From assembly GCA_950295325.1 (NCBI GenBank), contig OX485805.1:808501-868500 (forward strand): a stretch of DNA of 60,000 nt, in the 5' to 3' direction. A program made the translations under genes and the position numbers. Below are positions 34,551-47,049 of the stretch, in pieces (positions within the stretch are counted from its first letter, which is position 1; each line of letters begins with the position of its first letter). Under the pieces are notes generated by a model that was given only the letters and a program-made list of their open reading frames with translations, was not told the origin of the DNA and searched no databases. This DNA comes from Polytrichum commune. Its lineage: Eukaryota > Streptophyta > Polytrichopsida > Polytrichales > Polytrichaceae.

Positions 34551-37500
34551 GTTGTCACAAGTACAAGTATGCGGTTGTTAGTTCCCCTCTCGCATGTGTG
34601 TGTACCTCTCCTTCAACCAAACCCAAATTTTAGTAAAAAACACAAAAAAACCATGACATAGTGTGTAGTCTGGTATTTTTCCTTTTCCTTTTTTATTTTC
34701 TTAGGGGGGGAAGGGGTGATTTGACACCATAATAAGATTCAAACACCCAAATTAGTTTATTAGGCCACGTGTGAGATTAATAAACCACAAACTTATAGAA
34801 GTCTTGTTCTTAACATGTAAGGGATGAGATACACTTGTATGCAATAATTTTCTCTATGCCGGTTGATTTGACATAGGAACAATCTCTAGTTCAATTACCT
34901 CATGAGCCCATCCCCATGGGATGTGATTTTTGCGGTTCTTAAATACTTTTGAGAAATTTCATCTTAGTATACCAAAAGATTTTATTTAATCTTGCTTGTC
35001 AAATATTGAGAATAAATTAGAGTTATCCTTTAAATCAACTGGAGTTGTGGTCAGGAGTTGGTTGTTTGCGTATAAAACTTTCCATATTTGGAAAATTTTC
35101 AATGCATGCTTGGAATCGGTGTGGAGTTTTGAACGAAAAAAATTCTAAAACATAACCTTCTGTGACCTCTAGGGCCTCAAAAAACAATACTAATGACAAT
35201 ACGAGGCAATGATTTGAGGCAATACGAGGCAGTAATCGGGGCTCTAATTTCAGTAACCCCTAAAAGTTTCTTAGTGGGCTATATTTTGGGCGTCATGACA
35301 TCATATTAAGGTGTTTAAATCTTTGAAGGTAATGAGATCAAATGTCACCAACATATCACACAAAGAAACTCTACCCAATGGGCCAATACATGTATTCAAC
35401 AAATTGATTGGAAATTTCACAAATAAAGTAGATTGAGATATATACTCAATACATGATACACATTTTGGTGGCCTAAAACACTATGTATTGCTTAGAATTG
35501 TATGTTACATTGTATAATGTACTCGACCATATTTACATCAGGTTAATTTCACAGTATTTCATGAAGTAGAAAATTTCATTAGAGAAATAAAATTATTTTA
35601 AGATGATTATTTTTTTTCTTCTTCTATAGACAACTAAAGATGTTCACTTCTCGGGGGGAGGGTAGTCATTGGTTGGAGTAGCAATATACGTGCGAACAAA
35701 TGATAGGGTATTTTAAAACCATGGGGGCAAAAAATTATAAATGAACTTAAGAGTAATATAGGGTATCAAAAATGGCAGTGGACATCTTTAAAGTACTATA
35801 GGGTATGGAATAATAGGTAATTTGGAATTATAAGTGATGCAAGCCATTTTTCTATTAACCCAAAGTAGAAATTTACATAATGATAGCATGTGAAAAAAAG
35901 AAGAGAATTGAAAGTAATACCCCCTTATAAAATAGTGGTTGTTCGCACCTATATCCTTAACTTTTTAACACACTGCCCCCCCCCCCCCCCCCCCCCCGAG
36001 GTTCACTTGTTATGGATCTTAGGATTTCACATTATCCTTTACTTTGAGGCTTCGTTGAAGCATGGGTAACATGAAAGGGTGAAGCTTTTGCTCTAGTTGA
36101 TAAGGTAGGTTGTAAAACACAATCTTTATTGAAAGTTTTTGAAGATATTTAGGGCTAATTGGTTGTGGCGTGCAATAAAATAAGTTTAGTTGCAAAGCAA
36201 ATATCTATCAACACTTTTATCACACATGACAAATTTTAGATCGTTAGAAGTCAATTCCTTTATATTGCCAAGACCACCAAATCAAAAATTTGTCAATACC
36301 TTTGTGACTTTGATAATGACTTTTGGCCATATGTGAACAAGAAAAGTGGTATGCCAAATTGTGTTGTGAAAAACCTCATTATAGATTACAAGATCCATGT
36401 ACCATTACCAAACCATGAAGCCCTCCAATGCCTTTGACCCAAATTACAATAAAGTTTGTCTGTCATTGGTGTTATGGAGATAGTAGGAAGTTGATCTCAA
36501 ATCAAGTTGAAACTAAGTGGTCAATTACGCCATGACCTACTTTACCATGGTAATATTCCATTTGAATTATGTGTATGGGTGAATATATATATATGCATGG
36601 AATCCTCAAAATTTTAGAACTTTTTTAAATCTTCAATTACATAATCAACCCAACATGTATGTATCTGTACATATATTGCTAAAAAAGTTAACTTTTTTTA
36701 GTAAATACCAAGAAAGTTAATCACTTATTTGACACAATAGAACCGGACATGCAATCTACCAACGGTAGTTTTAATGGCATGTGTTTGAAATATAAGATTC
36801 CCCATGTTTAAACTCAAGACCACTGAATTCTACTTTATACTAAATTAAAGTATGTGTTGATAATAAACACCAAGAGAAATGTGCAACAATGATGTTTGCA
36901 AACCTAGATTAATGCTAACAAAAATGATTGAAACATAAATTACACAACTATTTTTCAAGCCATCCTAACCACATCACCACTGGACATTCCTTTCCAAAGA
37001 AATTTAATCTTGCTCTTTTATTTTCTTATTACGGTACATGATTCAATGAGTTGATGTGTAGGAATGTATGGAGTGCAAAAACTTTATTTCATTGTCTTGC
37101 ACGCTTTGAAAGCAAAGCTTACCTTTGTTGGGTGGATGAGTTGGACATCCAACAACCCCACCGTCCAAAACACCTTTGTACCACTTTGATGTGACCTATG
37201 GTCATCTTCACACACGACTTCTACTCAAAATGTGTGAAGAGTCTTAGTATTCCAAGGATGAATTGGAAGCTTAGAAGCTTCTAGTCTTCTTTGGTAAATT
37301 TGACTATTTACAACTTTACCAAAGCTTCAACGATATTGATTATGGAAAATACTTTGGGCATATTATGTCTAGACCTAACCTTCACATCTCTATAGTTATG
37401 GTACACAATATGCACCACTGTGTAGTAAAATAGCATGCGTAAAGAGTCCTTTACAGTCGACAATTTATACTTGAATCTTCAACCACTCAATGTTTCCTTT

Positions 37501-38723
37501 TTTCTTTCACTTCTATAGAAAAAGACCACTAAGATTGGAATAAAATGGAGCTGCAAATTGTAGTTTGTGGGGATAGTATCAATTGGAAGCAATTGAGATG
37601 TGAATCCAGGTATTAACAATCAACCCTTTCATCCCGCAAACGTTGATTTGTCATCCAACTAGAGTTTCACCTTGTGTGAATTTTGCTTGGGTTGCTCGAG
37701 TGGATGCCCGATCTCTATATATCGTAGGCTAGGGCCGCAGTGAACGGATGGCGTGCATGTTGTTTGCCCACAACCACATGCCCTTCATTCACAACGCCTT
37801 ACTAACATGGGTCCCACCCCAATTTTTTTATAAACTTTTGAATTTTCCCTATAAAGAACAATAGGGAATAGTAGGGCAATTGCCACCACCACCACCACCA
37901 TGACCAAGTCATTTTGTTCTATGTAGATACTAAGTTTTTAAATATATGTAAATAGATAACCTGGAGTGTTTTAAAGGCAACAATGACTACATATGTATCT
38001 AGAGTATATTGAAGGGTGCACTCCCCCAAACAAAAAAGAAACCACATAAAAATGGATTGGACAAATTTGGAACACGTCTCTTCTAGTGTTACTTCATGTA
38101 TCATTGTTAAGGTCATAATTTACTGCATTGTTGGACATCCTTTTCATTGTGGTACAATAAAGTGATCACGACATGTGGTTTTTTTATTCATGACAAGTCT
38201 TTCCAAGCACGGGATCTTGAAAGGCCAATGACCGTGCCATTGTGGGCGGTGCTCAAATAATTGTAAAACTAATCCCCAAGTTGGGTGGCCAACAATGACA
38301 ACGATGATATTGAGTAATTTCAACTAATATTGACTTTGTGTTGTCGAGGTAATCATTTACAACTTGGAATGTGATGCAATGACTCCGTAGACTAGGCACC
38401 AATCAGTGATTGCAGGTCATGAAATGAGTAAAGAACTTGTAGGTAAATAAATTAAGCTTTTGCCAATCTCAACTACTTATTGCATGTGAGTCCTTCAATA
38501 TTATCCCGTGTCACTCATGGAACGTGTCCTCTGTTAATGGAAAATATGCAAATCTATGATGATGATAAACTTGCATTGCTCCTTCACCAACGCAGGATGA
38601 TTGCCCAATTCTAGTGTGAAGGGTCCAAATCATGGAAAAGTCTCCAATTACTGAATATAGTGATCTTGGCCTTTGGAGGCTTCACACTATGCCTGACCAA
38701 AGGAGCCAATTCCTATATTTTAT

Positions 38724-39571
38724 GGGGATCGCTATTTCCACACCTTTTTTGGCTAGATTCACACCTTTTTGCTGGTTCGGTTGGCGTTGCACTGAGGCGC
38801 TACATATAAGATTCTTCATGGTGCATCCGGACCGTTGATCCACCAAGGCCCATCCAAGGGCGTCAATGATCCTAGGTGGCGGTGGGATGGGGGGCGGGGG
38901 TGGTGCTTGCCACCAAGGCGGGGTGGGGCCGTGGGCCTCATGTCTTTTTTGGGGAGGCCGGATTTAGGGTGGTGTCGGGCCTAGTGGCTAGGCGGGCCCA
39001 GTAGCTAGGCCTACTTATTATATAACTAGTTGGTCACCCTTACTCTACTTACTAAATAACTAGTTGGTTAGCCTTACTCTACTTACTAAATGACTAGTTG
39101 GTTAGCCTTAATCTACTTACTAAATGACTAGTTGGTTACCCTTACTCTACTTACTAAATAACTAGTTAATTAGCCTTACTCTACTTACTAAATGACTAAT
39201 GTCATTTAGTAAGTACAGTAAGGCTAACCAACTAGTTATTTAGTAAGTAGAGTAAGGGTGACCAACTAGTTATATAATAAGTAGGCCTAGCTACTGGGCC
39301 CGCCTAGCCACTAGGCCCGACACCACCCTAAATCAGGCCTCCCCAAAAAAGACATGAGGCCCACGGCCCCACCCCGCCTTGGTGGCAAGCACCACCCCCG
39401 CCCCCCACCCCACCGCCACCTAGGATCATTGACGCCCTTGGATGGGCCTTGGTGGATCAACGGTCCGGATGCACCATGAAGAATCTTATATGTAGCGCCT
39501 CAGTGCAACGCCAACCGAACCAGCAAAAAGGTGTGAATCTAGCCAAAAAAGGTGTGGAAATAGCGATCCCC
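38724..39571. mobile_element. Foldback element, 848 bp, with internal 34 bp tandem repeats
   Basis: Arms 38,724-39,196 and 39,201-39,571 are near-identical inverted copies separated by TAAT. The left arm is 102 bp longer because it has three more copies of a 34 bp unit (core TACTAAATRACTAGTTGGTT; five against two). The outer end reads GGGGATCGCTATTTCCACAC. The element is flanked by a perfect 8 bp duplication, TATTTTAT (38,716-38,723 and 39,572-39,579). There is no coding capacity. The 8 bp duplication suggests hAT-type mobilisation. Few mismatches between the arms (for example a C/T in GGCCGGATTT) imply recent insertion or ongoing arm homogenisation. Confidence 0.9.
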
Positions 39572-39579
39572 TATTTTAT

Positions 39580-40593
39580 TGGCTATTTTCAACCCATTTC
39601 TTTGGACTCTCAACAAAGTTTAGCCACTCAATACCACGACCTCTTGACTTGGATCGTCAGAGTGGTAAGTGACCCTTTAATACATAATGGACTTCAGAAG
39701 CATTCCAATTCCTCCCTCGTTTGGAACATTCAGATGAGTTGAGGTATCCTAAGATTACATGTGACTACATGATTGAAAACATAGAGCAGTATGGCTTGGT
39801 TGCCAAATTCAATTTTACATCTTCTCCAAAGACTGCCTTAGAGGGTTCTCTATTTCCGCAGAAATTAATTATGATCCCTTCAAGTTTTGCCACTTGTCAG
39901 TGCTACAGTGGTTGAAACCTCCTTGAATCCCCATGTGGAGACTACATTAAGGCACTTAGTTAAATTGAAAAACAACGCCTTCTACAGTACCTGGAACTTA
40001 ATTGCACAAGAATGTGTTGGAAAAATGTTCATTTACGCACCACCTTTTAAACAACTTGACCCAAGGAACAACTAAATAGAGTTATTTATAAAGTAAAGGA
40101 CATGAAATCACGGGTTTAATCCCAAATCTTGGGTTTATGAGAATCAACACAAAGTCACTCAAGTTTTCTTAAAGCTTAAATATTATTATACAAAACGAGT
40201 GGTGTCGTGCTATTGAAAACTAGCTTTTTAGGTTGTCCCACTAGGATGGGTGAGTCAACCTAGCCTTGCATAGGCCGATCTGAAATTTAAGACGGTAGGT
40301 TCCATGCGCATATCCTATTTCAAGTCATAAAATTATCTCAAGGTTTGAGAGGTGGGCAGCGAGATCCCAAAAGTTTCACCCAACTTTTAAAATAGGCTTC
40401 AATGTACAACGACCTAACAAACTTATAATAGACAACTCTGTCAAAGAAGGATCAAACCCATGGTTTCATCCCTCGTTGAGGCCTTTACGGATTACTCTCA
40501 TGACAACATAATCCCCACAATTATGTAAAACTCTAGGAAAGGATATCGATATGGGCAATGAACTAAATGACAAGTTTAGTATGGAGAACATGG
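39580..40593. other. Non-coding spacer between foldback element and MITE
   Basis: Short open frames at 39,721-39,915 and 39,887-40,075 overlap and have no recognisable domain. No strong repeat was recognised. Confidence 0.35.
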
Positions 40594-41002
40594 CCCGGGG
40601 GGTGCACTTCATTGTCAAGTTGAACACCACGTGCGATAAAACAAAATCTACTTTTTACATAAAGCATCACCAAAATGGTTCAAAAGTTTATAATTTTTTT
40701 TCATGAGTAGATATACATGGTATCTATTACATAGTAAAAATTTGTAACCAAATTTGATGATTCTTTTTAAAAATAAAACATACCATTTCTAACTAGAATG
40801 ACGCAACATTGAACTAAACAAATTACTACAAAACATGAAGATGACTAATAATTTCAAAAAAATATACAAAAGATATTATCAATGATTATGTGTATGTAGA
40901 AAAAATATCATAATTTTAAAATTTATCTATGGCATGTAATATAGGGTAGCAAACTTTTATCGCACGTGGCTATGAAATGTAAGGGGGTGTGATCGCCCCG
41001 TG
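40594..41002. mobile_element. hAT-like MITE, 409 bp (copy 1)
   Basis: This is an inverted-orientation copy of 50,824-51,232 with exactly the same length. Ends are CCCGGGGGGTGCAC (left) and GATCGCCCCGTG (right), with CACGTGCGATAAAA or its complement just inside both ends. Flanking 8-mers GAACATGG and TAACATGG match at seven of eight positions, consistent with an aged 8 bp target duplication. No ORF. Confidence 0.85.
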
Positions 41003-41893
41003 TAACATGGTGGGGTTGAATCTACAATAGTTGTGCATTCGAACGAGTCTCTTGCAATGTTACTTAACTACATTGCTTTGTTTGATTACAACATTACTTA
41101 CCATTTCGAATTACGTGCTGCTATACCTTCTTACCAACATAATCATTTTCTACCAACTAAATTATATGATATTCTTAGGTGTATATCATACTAATTGTTT
41201 ATGTTATTTGGATGAAAAAATGATACTCTCAAATGAATGTTATAGGAATGCGTAACTCCAGATGGTTACCCATACTAATTAGACAAAAACAGTGGAGCAC
41301 CAAATCCATTAAGCACAACAGAGAGCAAATGAAAAGATGGAACTTGGTGGAGGCCAAAGTTTGCAAGCCCCGGAGACGATTCAATGTCACCAATCATGTT
41401 GTTGACATACGTCTACTCAAGCACATTCAAATGGTCACAATCACAATTCACTCACCTGAACTCATTACATGAATAAAATATTGTTTTTTATTTGAAGGCT
41501 CACCTCCCAACCTAGAGACACACACAGTCAAACATAACTTGTGTTCTCCTTCCCCCGAGCACTAACTTATATTTCCATAGTATCCAAGAGATATTGTTTC
41601 TAGAAGTCTAAAATCTCATTATATATATCAAAACTTCTATATATACAAGGAGCTCTACATGTATGTGTATACATACATACGTATGTACATGCATACATAC
41701 ATAGTATCCTATTTACTCAATGATCTTTGCAAAGGATCATAACTATCCAACGGTCCTTCCACCACGTTCCTTACCCTTGGACATTGACTTCTCATCCATC
41801 CACGCTCTTTAGCTTTGGATGTGCAACCCTGCAATTTCAAATCATCCTCAAGTACCCAATTAGTCCATTACAAACGTACTACTTCATCTTGGG

Positions 41894-42114
41894 TACACTA
41901 AATATGATATTTAGTGTGACTTCCTATTTGGAATTACACAATGCTATATCTATTTACTGCACATCTCATATTTTACCAACAAATGTTAAATTGGTAGTTT
42001 GAATATTATAGAACATTGACAACTTTACTTGCTAAAATATTATATCAATAGTAAAAAGATATAGCACTCTGTAAATCCAAAAAGTAAGTCACACTAAATA
42101 TCATATTTGGTGTA
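41894..42114. mobile_element. TA-flanked MITE, D2 counterpart of 32,357-32,565
   Basis: TACACTAAATATGATATTTA at the left and ATCATATTTGGTGTA at the right form the inverted ends. The shared position in D1 and D2 shows the insertion predates the duplication. Confidence 0.75.
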
Positions 42115-42900
42115 GTTCTTATGATCTTTACAAGGGAGTGAATCACCTTATCCACTCCATATTCAAGCTAATATTGTATCACCAGACTAGCTTCAATCTT
42201 CACAAGAAATGGAGGACCTCCTCGGATTTCCACAAAGAAAGACAAATGAAAATCACACACACAATATATTAGTGTATATAGTGCTTCAGTATATTCACAC
42301 TTCATTGCACCACCTCAAAATTTCAAACTCCCTTGGGAATGTTTCATAGTTTCTTCTCTCCTTCCAAGCAACTCTTAGGAAGGCGGTGGAGTCTAATAAT
42401 GGGTTCTCATAAAGTTGCAAAGAAGCAAGGTTTTGGGAAACAAGGAAGCTCACATGCTTGGAATTTGGAGCTCTTGGTATTGACCGAGTGTCGACTACCA
42501 TGACCCAACTCACTTCCCTTCACTTTGAAACAATTCCACACAAAAAAGGAGGATTCTTATTTTTCTGTCAAATAATCTACAATGATTATCACGCATTGTA
42601 TACATGTATGGCATCAAGCGGCATGCACAGTCTCCAATAAGCTTCGGGTTGCTTTTTATTTCTCAGACTTTCCTGAAAGTCATTTACAGTTCCTTTTCTC
42701 TTTGTAAGACCTTCTTAGAAAGAAAAAAGAAACCGTGAACGACCTCCAGAAAAAATAAGATATTAAAAACCCAAGGTGCTTGGATATGGACATTCCTGCT
42801 TATGGTAAAAGATTTTAAGGCTTCTGAGTATAGACCATCAAGAGGAGCCTACAAGTTATGCATTGGTGGTCCCAAGCTCGTGGGCAAACTAACAGTAATA

Positions 42901-43261
42901 ACCAATGTTGGACTGATATTGTCTTCTTTTGATACCATTGGGGTATCTATAATGAGGATTTCATATTTTTTGATACCAGTAGGGTATGAGTATTTGATGG
43001 TAAATTTTTTTCCAATACCATTCAGGTCTATAGACCATGCAAGAACCTTCATACGTAGGTACAATTGCCCTAGTATCATTATGGTTTAGAATGGTATTGA
43101 CCCAAATAATAACTTGGGTATACAAGGATTCTCTCACCTTGACATACCCATCGATTCAACTGATATTACAATTTTGATAGCCACGGGTAGGTTCTTTGAT
43201 ACCTTTATTGATGTTAATTGATGATACCATGAATTCACCTATATACCAGACCAACACTGGT
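42901..43261. mobile_element. MITE-like insertion of 361 bp in D2
   Basis: Ends ACCAATGTTGGACTGATAT and, inverted, ACCAGTGTTGGTCTGGTAT form a terminal repeat. Repeats of the phrase GATACCAT/ATGGTATC occur inside. D1 at 33,671-33,690 has the uninterrupted site (CAGTAATAACCATCC). The direct repeat ATAACCA brackets the insertion in D2, although part of it could belong to the termini. Confidence 0.7.
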
Positions 43262-43741
43262 ATAACCATGTTGTCATGCCAACGACATGCAAATGCCTGT
43301 GAAATGAAAGAATGAATTATGAAGAAACAACAACAGTCTGAGGTTCAATCCAAGCATGGGGTGGGGATGCCTGTGGGAGCACTGCACCACCAATTAAAGT
43401 TGAAGTCAGTTGGGGAGGAGATGGGAGGCGGATTGTATGTGTGTGTGTATGTTGAGCTGCACATGCGACTGCTCCTGTGAAGAAGGGCGACAGTGGAGTG
43501 GAGTGGAGGGAGGTTGAGAAGGGTCTCAGCAAAGAGAGAGAGAGACATGGCCCTTGCAATCTCAGCAGACGGAATAAGAATGAGACAGACATGGGCAAGA
43601 GGTGTTGCAATTTATGCTGGGTCAATGGAGGAAGCAAGTGCATTGTCAGAGGAGGCTGCAGGTGAGGAGTAATTTGTGAGTGTAGTAGGCGGCTGAGGCC
43701 CACCCTGGGAGTTGTTGGATGTGAATCGAATAAGTGCGACG

Positions 43742-43963
43742 TAAACTAAGTATTGTATGAATAGTGTTGCTCATTCTTTAGAATATGTGATGTTATAACT
43801 ATTTACTGGACATGGCATGTTTTGTCAACACAGGCCAACTTGGTTGTTTGAACATTATCGAACATTCACATCTTCACGTGGTTTCAAAAGTACATGAAAT
43901 AGGTAAAAGAGTTAGTAATGTGTAACTTCAAATTGTAAGTGACACTAAATATCATATTTAGTC
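43742..43963. mobile_element. MITE of the CACTAAATAT family, D2 counterpart of 34,131-34,550
   Basis: It retains TAAGTGACACTAAATATCAT at the right end and a decayed left end (TAAACTAAGTATTG). It lacks the SINE found in the D1 copy. Confidence 0.6.
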
Positions 43964-45977
43964 ACAAGTACAAGTAAGCGGTCCAAGTCGGACCAAGTTG
44001 TGAGTCCCCCTCTCGCATGTGCATGTTCTTCTCGTTTAATGAAAGACAATAGGAAAAAAAAACAAAAAAACAAAAAAAACCGTGAAAGAGTGTGCAGTCT
44101 GGTAGTTTTTCATTGTTCACCCTAAACATCTTTGGTTCTGAAAGGGTCATATAATGGGCCTCATGACATCATACGGACACGTTTAAATCTTTTAAGCTAA
44201 TGAGGTCAAATTTCTAATTTCTAAAATATTCAAACCACATTACAACCAAACGTTCCTTTCAAAATTTCAATGAAATCAATCTTCCTCATTAGTTCTCTTA
44301 TTGTTGTGCGGGATTCAATGAGTTGGTGTGTGTAGGTTTGTATGGAGTGCAATAACTTTATTTCAGTGTCTTGCACACTTTCAAAGCAAAGCCTACCTTT
44401 GTTGGGTGGATGAGTTGGACATCCAACAACCCCACCGTCCAAAACACCTTTGTACCACTTTGATGTGACCTAAGGTCATCTTCACACATGAGTTTCACTC
44501 AAAATGTGTCAAGAGTCCTAGTATCCTAAGGATGAATTGGAAGCTTAGAAGCTTCTAGTCTTCTCTGGTAGAATTGACTATTTACAACTACACTATATAT
44601 TGAATTGACTATTATGTATAGACTTAACATTCACATCTCAATAGTGTGGTCCACAATATATACCACCGCGTAGTAAAATAGCATGCATAAAGAACCATTT
44701 ACACTTGAATCTTCAACCACTCAATGTTTTTTTTTCTTTTTTTCCCACTTGTACTTGTGGGGAATGTATCGATTGGAAGCAATTGAGATGAGAATCCTAG
44801 TATTAACAATCAACCCTTTCATCTTGCAAATGTTGTATTGTCATCCGACTAGAATTTCATCTGTGTGAATTTTGCTTGGGTTGCCTCAGTGAATGCCCCA
44901 ACCTTCGTACAGCGTAGGATGGGATGCAATGAATGGATGGCTTGGATGTGGTCTACCCACGACCACACACCCTTCATTGACAACGCTTTAGTGGCATGGG
45001 TCCCGTCTCCAATATTTTGTAAATTTTGTGAATTTTTCTCTACAAAGAATGGTGGGGAGTTGTAGGGGTACAACCACTATTTCCATGACCTCCGTGACCT
45101 CCGTGACCTCCGTGACCGATTTTTTTTTTAATAACAAACAATTAAATCTACATACTATGTTTCAAATATATATATATAAATAGCCATCCATGAGTGTTTT
45201 GAAGCAAGCAATGACTACACATGTATCTAGATTATATTGAAGGGTACAACCCCCACAACAACAAAAAAAACCCAAAAAAATGGATTGAGCAAATTTGAAA
45301 AACGTCTCTTCTAGTGTTACCTCATATATCATTGTTAAGGTCATGCTTTGTTGCATTGTTGGGCATTCTTTCAATGTGGTACAATAAAACGATCACGAGA
45401 TGTGGTTTTTTTTTAATTCATGACAAGTCCTTCCAAGCACGGGATCGTGAAAGGCCAATGACCGTGACATTGTGGGCGGTGCTCAAATAATTGTGAAACT
45501 AATCACCAAGTTGGGTGGCCAACAATGACAACGATGATATTGAGTAATTTCAGCTAATATTGACTTTATGTTGTTGAGGTAATCATTTACAACTTGGAAT
45601 GTTATGCTGTCTGCATCAATTTGTGTGTAAAATGATTCCGTAGACTTGGCACCAGCCAAAGATCGCAGGTCATGAAAAGACTTACATGAACTTATGAGTT
45701 AATAAATTAGGCTTCTTCCATTCTCAACCACTAACAACATATGAGCCCTAAAGTTACTACTACTCATGGACCGTGTCCTCTGTGTTTGAAAAATATGCAA
45801 ATTTATGATACAGGAAACTGCCTAGATAACTAGTCTTGGCAAGAGCGTACATTAAGGTTTACTGTCGTATTACATGAATATACACATTACTTCAAGTACT
45901 CCCCTTGATGTTGTAACATACTTCGACTCAAGCACGTAAAAATGTTCACAATCACAATTCTCTCACCTAAATTTAGT

Positions 45978-46254
45978 ACATGAATAATATTTTATTTTAT
46001 TTTTTGATCTGAAGGTTCTCCTCCCAACCTAGAGACACACACATTTAAACATAACATTGTGTTCTCCTTCTCCTGAGCACCAATTTATATATCCATAGTA
46101 TCCAAGAGATATTGTTTCTAGAAGATTAAAGTCTCATTTTATATAGAAATTTTTATGTACAAGGAATTAAATATATAGTGTATCCTTTCTACTTAATGAT
46201 CTTTGCAAATGATCATAACCATCTGACTGCCCATCTATCCACAATACATTATTT
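45978..46254 (+). repeat. Partial third copy (D3) of the D1/D2 left end
   Basis: From ACATGAATAA through CCTCCCAACCTAGAGACACA to GATCATAACCATC, this matches the first about 250 bp of D1 and D2. Homology to D2 may extend left to about 45,915. It stops where the MITE copy at 46,255 begins. Confidence 0.65.
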
Positions 46255-46696
46255 GGAAAGGGCCTAAACTAGATGCCTAGAGGTCTCAAAGTGTCACGCC
46301 TGCTATTTGCTAATACGATTCCATTCGTCGACACAAGTAACTTCTTTAAGTGAAAATGTATCTATACTATGGCATTTAGAGTAGCACAGTGGGATACATT
46401 AGATGATAGGCTTACGTTTTAGTGTGCAAGGGGAAGACATTCTTGAGCATACTAATGGCGAGTGTCATTTGTGTACACTTTAATCAACTTGTAGACCATT
46501 ATGTAACATAGACACGCAACTCATAACACTATTGAACATACTCATGCCAAGAGATTAGTAAGTGCAACTTGAATGCCAAGTGTCATGAGGTGACAATTAT
46601 GGTGAAGTAGTTCATCATCAATGTAATGTTACATAAGCCTCAAAATAGGGTAAGTAACACTATTACACATGTGACACTAAACATCATAAATAGTGT
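46255..46696. mobile_element. TA-type MITE, copy 2 of the 14,490 family, one end lost
   Basis: Reverse-complement homologue of 14,490-15,029: shared blocks include CTAGATGCCTAGAGGT, AAGTGTCACGCC, GAGCATACTAATGG and ACCTATTTTGAGG-like sequence. The right end GTGACACTAAACATCATAAA with TA at 46,695-46,696 is intact. The left terminus of about 30 bp is missing at the junction with D3. Confidence 0.7.
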
Positions 46697-46854
46697 AGGT
46701 GTAGATCACCTTCTAAAAAAATTAGATTGTAATAGAATCTAAAAATTGCACACAACACATCAAGATGGCATTCATGATAGGTAATAACAATATATACGGC
46801 CTGGTCCAAGACTCTAGAAGCCGCAGGGATCCACACAACGAATGGGTATATTTG

Positions 46855-47049
46855 TTTTTTTTTTTTTTTTTTTTTTTTGAGACAGAAGGCCGACAGGCCA
46901 ACGCCAAAGCACAAGAGGTAGTTGACCACCTGGCAAGTTTTCCATCAGGTAGAGAGGAGATTTCATAGCCGGGATTCGAATCGCCAACCTCTTCCTTGAG
47001 ATTTGGGTATCTCTCCACCATTAGTTTAAGGTCATCTCGGACCCGAATA
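46855..47049 (-). mobile_element. tRNA-derived SINE, copy 2, 195 bp
   Basis: On the - strand it has an A-box-like segment (TTAAACTAATGGTGGAG), a good B box (GATTCGAATCCC) and a run of about 22 A at the 3' end. It is flanked by a perfect 10 bp duplication, GGTATATTTG (46,845-46,854 and 47,050-47,059), the target-site duplication of retrotransposition. It shares layout with the SINE at 34,176-34,358. Confidence 0.88.

Larger units (their letters stand above)
31970..38580 (+). repeat. Large unidentified repeat, copy D1 (about 6.6 kb)
   Basis: It aligns in blocks, same order and orientation, with 41,464-45,810. Shared landmarks are CCTCCCAACCTAGAGACACA (32,017 and 41,507), TCATGCCAACGACATGC, CATCCAACAACCCCACCGTC (37,148 and 44,420) and GGCGGTGCTCAAATAATTG near the right ends. 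D1 carries extra DNA at about 34,700-35,270 and 35,345-36,940 that D2 lacks, including a 20-plus C homopolymer near 35,976. No transposase, RT or host domain was recognised in any frame. It may be a segmental duplication or two copies of a large non-autonomous TE. Confidence 0.7.
41464..45810 (+). repeat. Large unidentified repeat, copy D2 (about 4.35 kb)
   Basis: This is the paralogue of D1. It lacks D1's SINE and the two extra blocks at about 34.7-35.3 and 35.3-36.9 kb, but carries its own 361 bp insertion (42,901-43,261). Near 45,085-45,120 it has four tandem CTCCGTGAC units where D1 has CCA-type repeats. Frames common to D1 and D2 around 42,458-42,640 are interrupted by stops in both, arguing against a conserved protein. 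Confidence 0.7.

Noticed and set aside
35976-35998. Long C homopolymer as a functional element
   Set aside because: Several G/C homopolymers of similar kind occur across the window (near 2,982, 49,327, 54,050 and 57,942); most likely slippage-prone tracts or assembly noise.
39020-39195. 34 bp direct repeats resembling a CRISPR-like array
   Set aside because: Units abut with no unique spacers, lie inside the arm of a foldback element and are in a eukaryotic genome.
43317-43703. 128 aa Ser/Leu/Pro-rich frame in D2
   Set aside because: The frame is not conserved intact in the D1 copy and consists of low-complexity CT-rich sequence.
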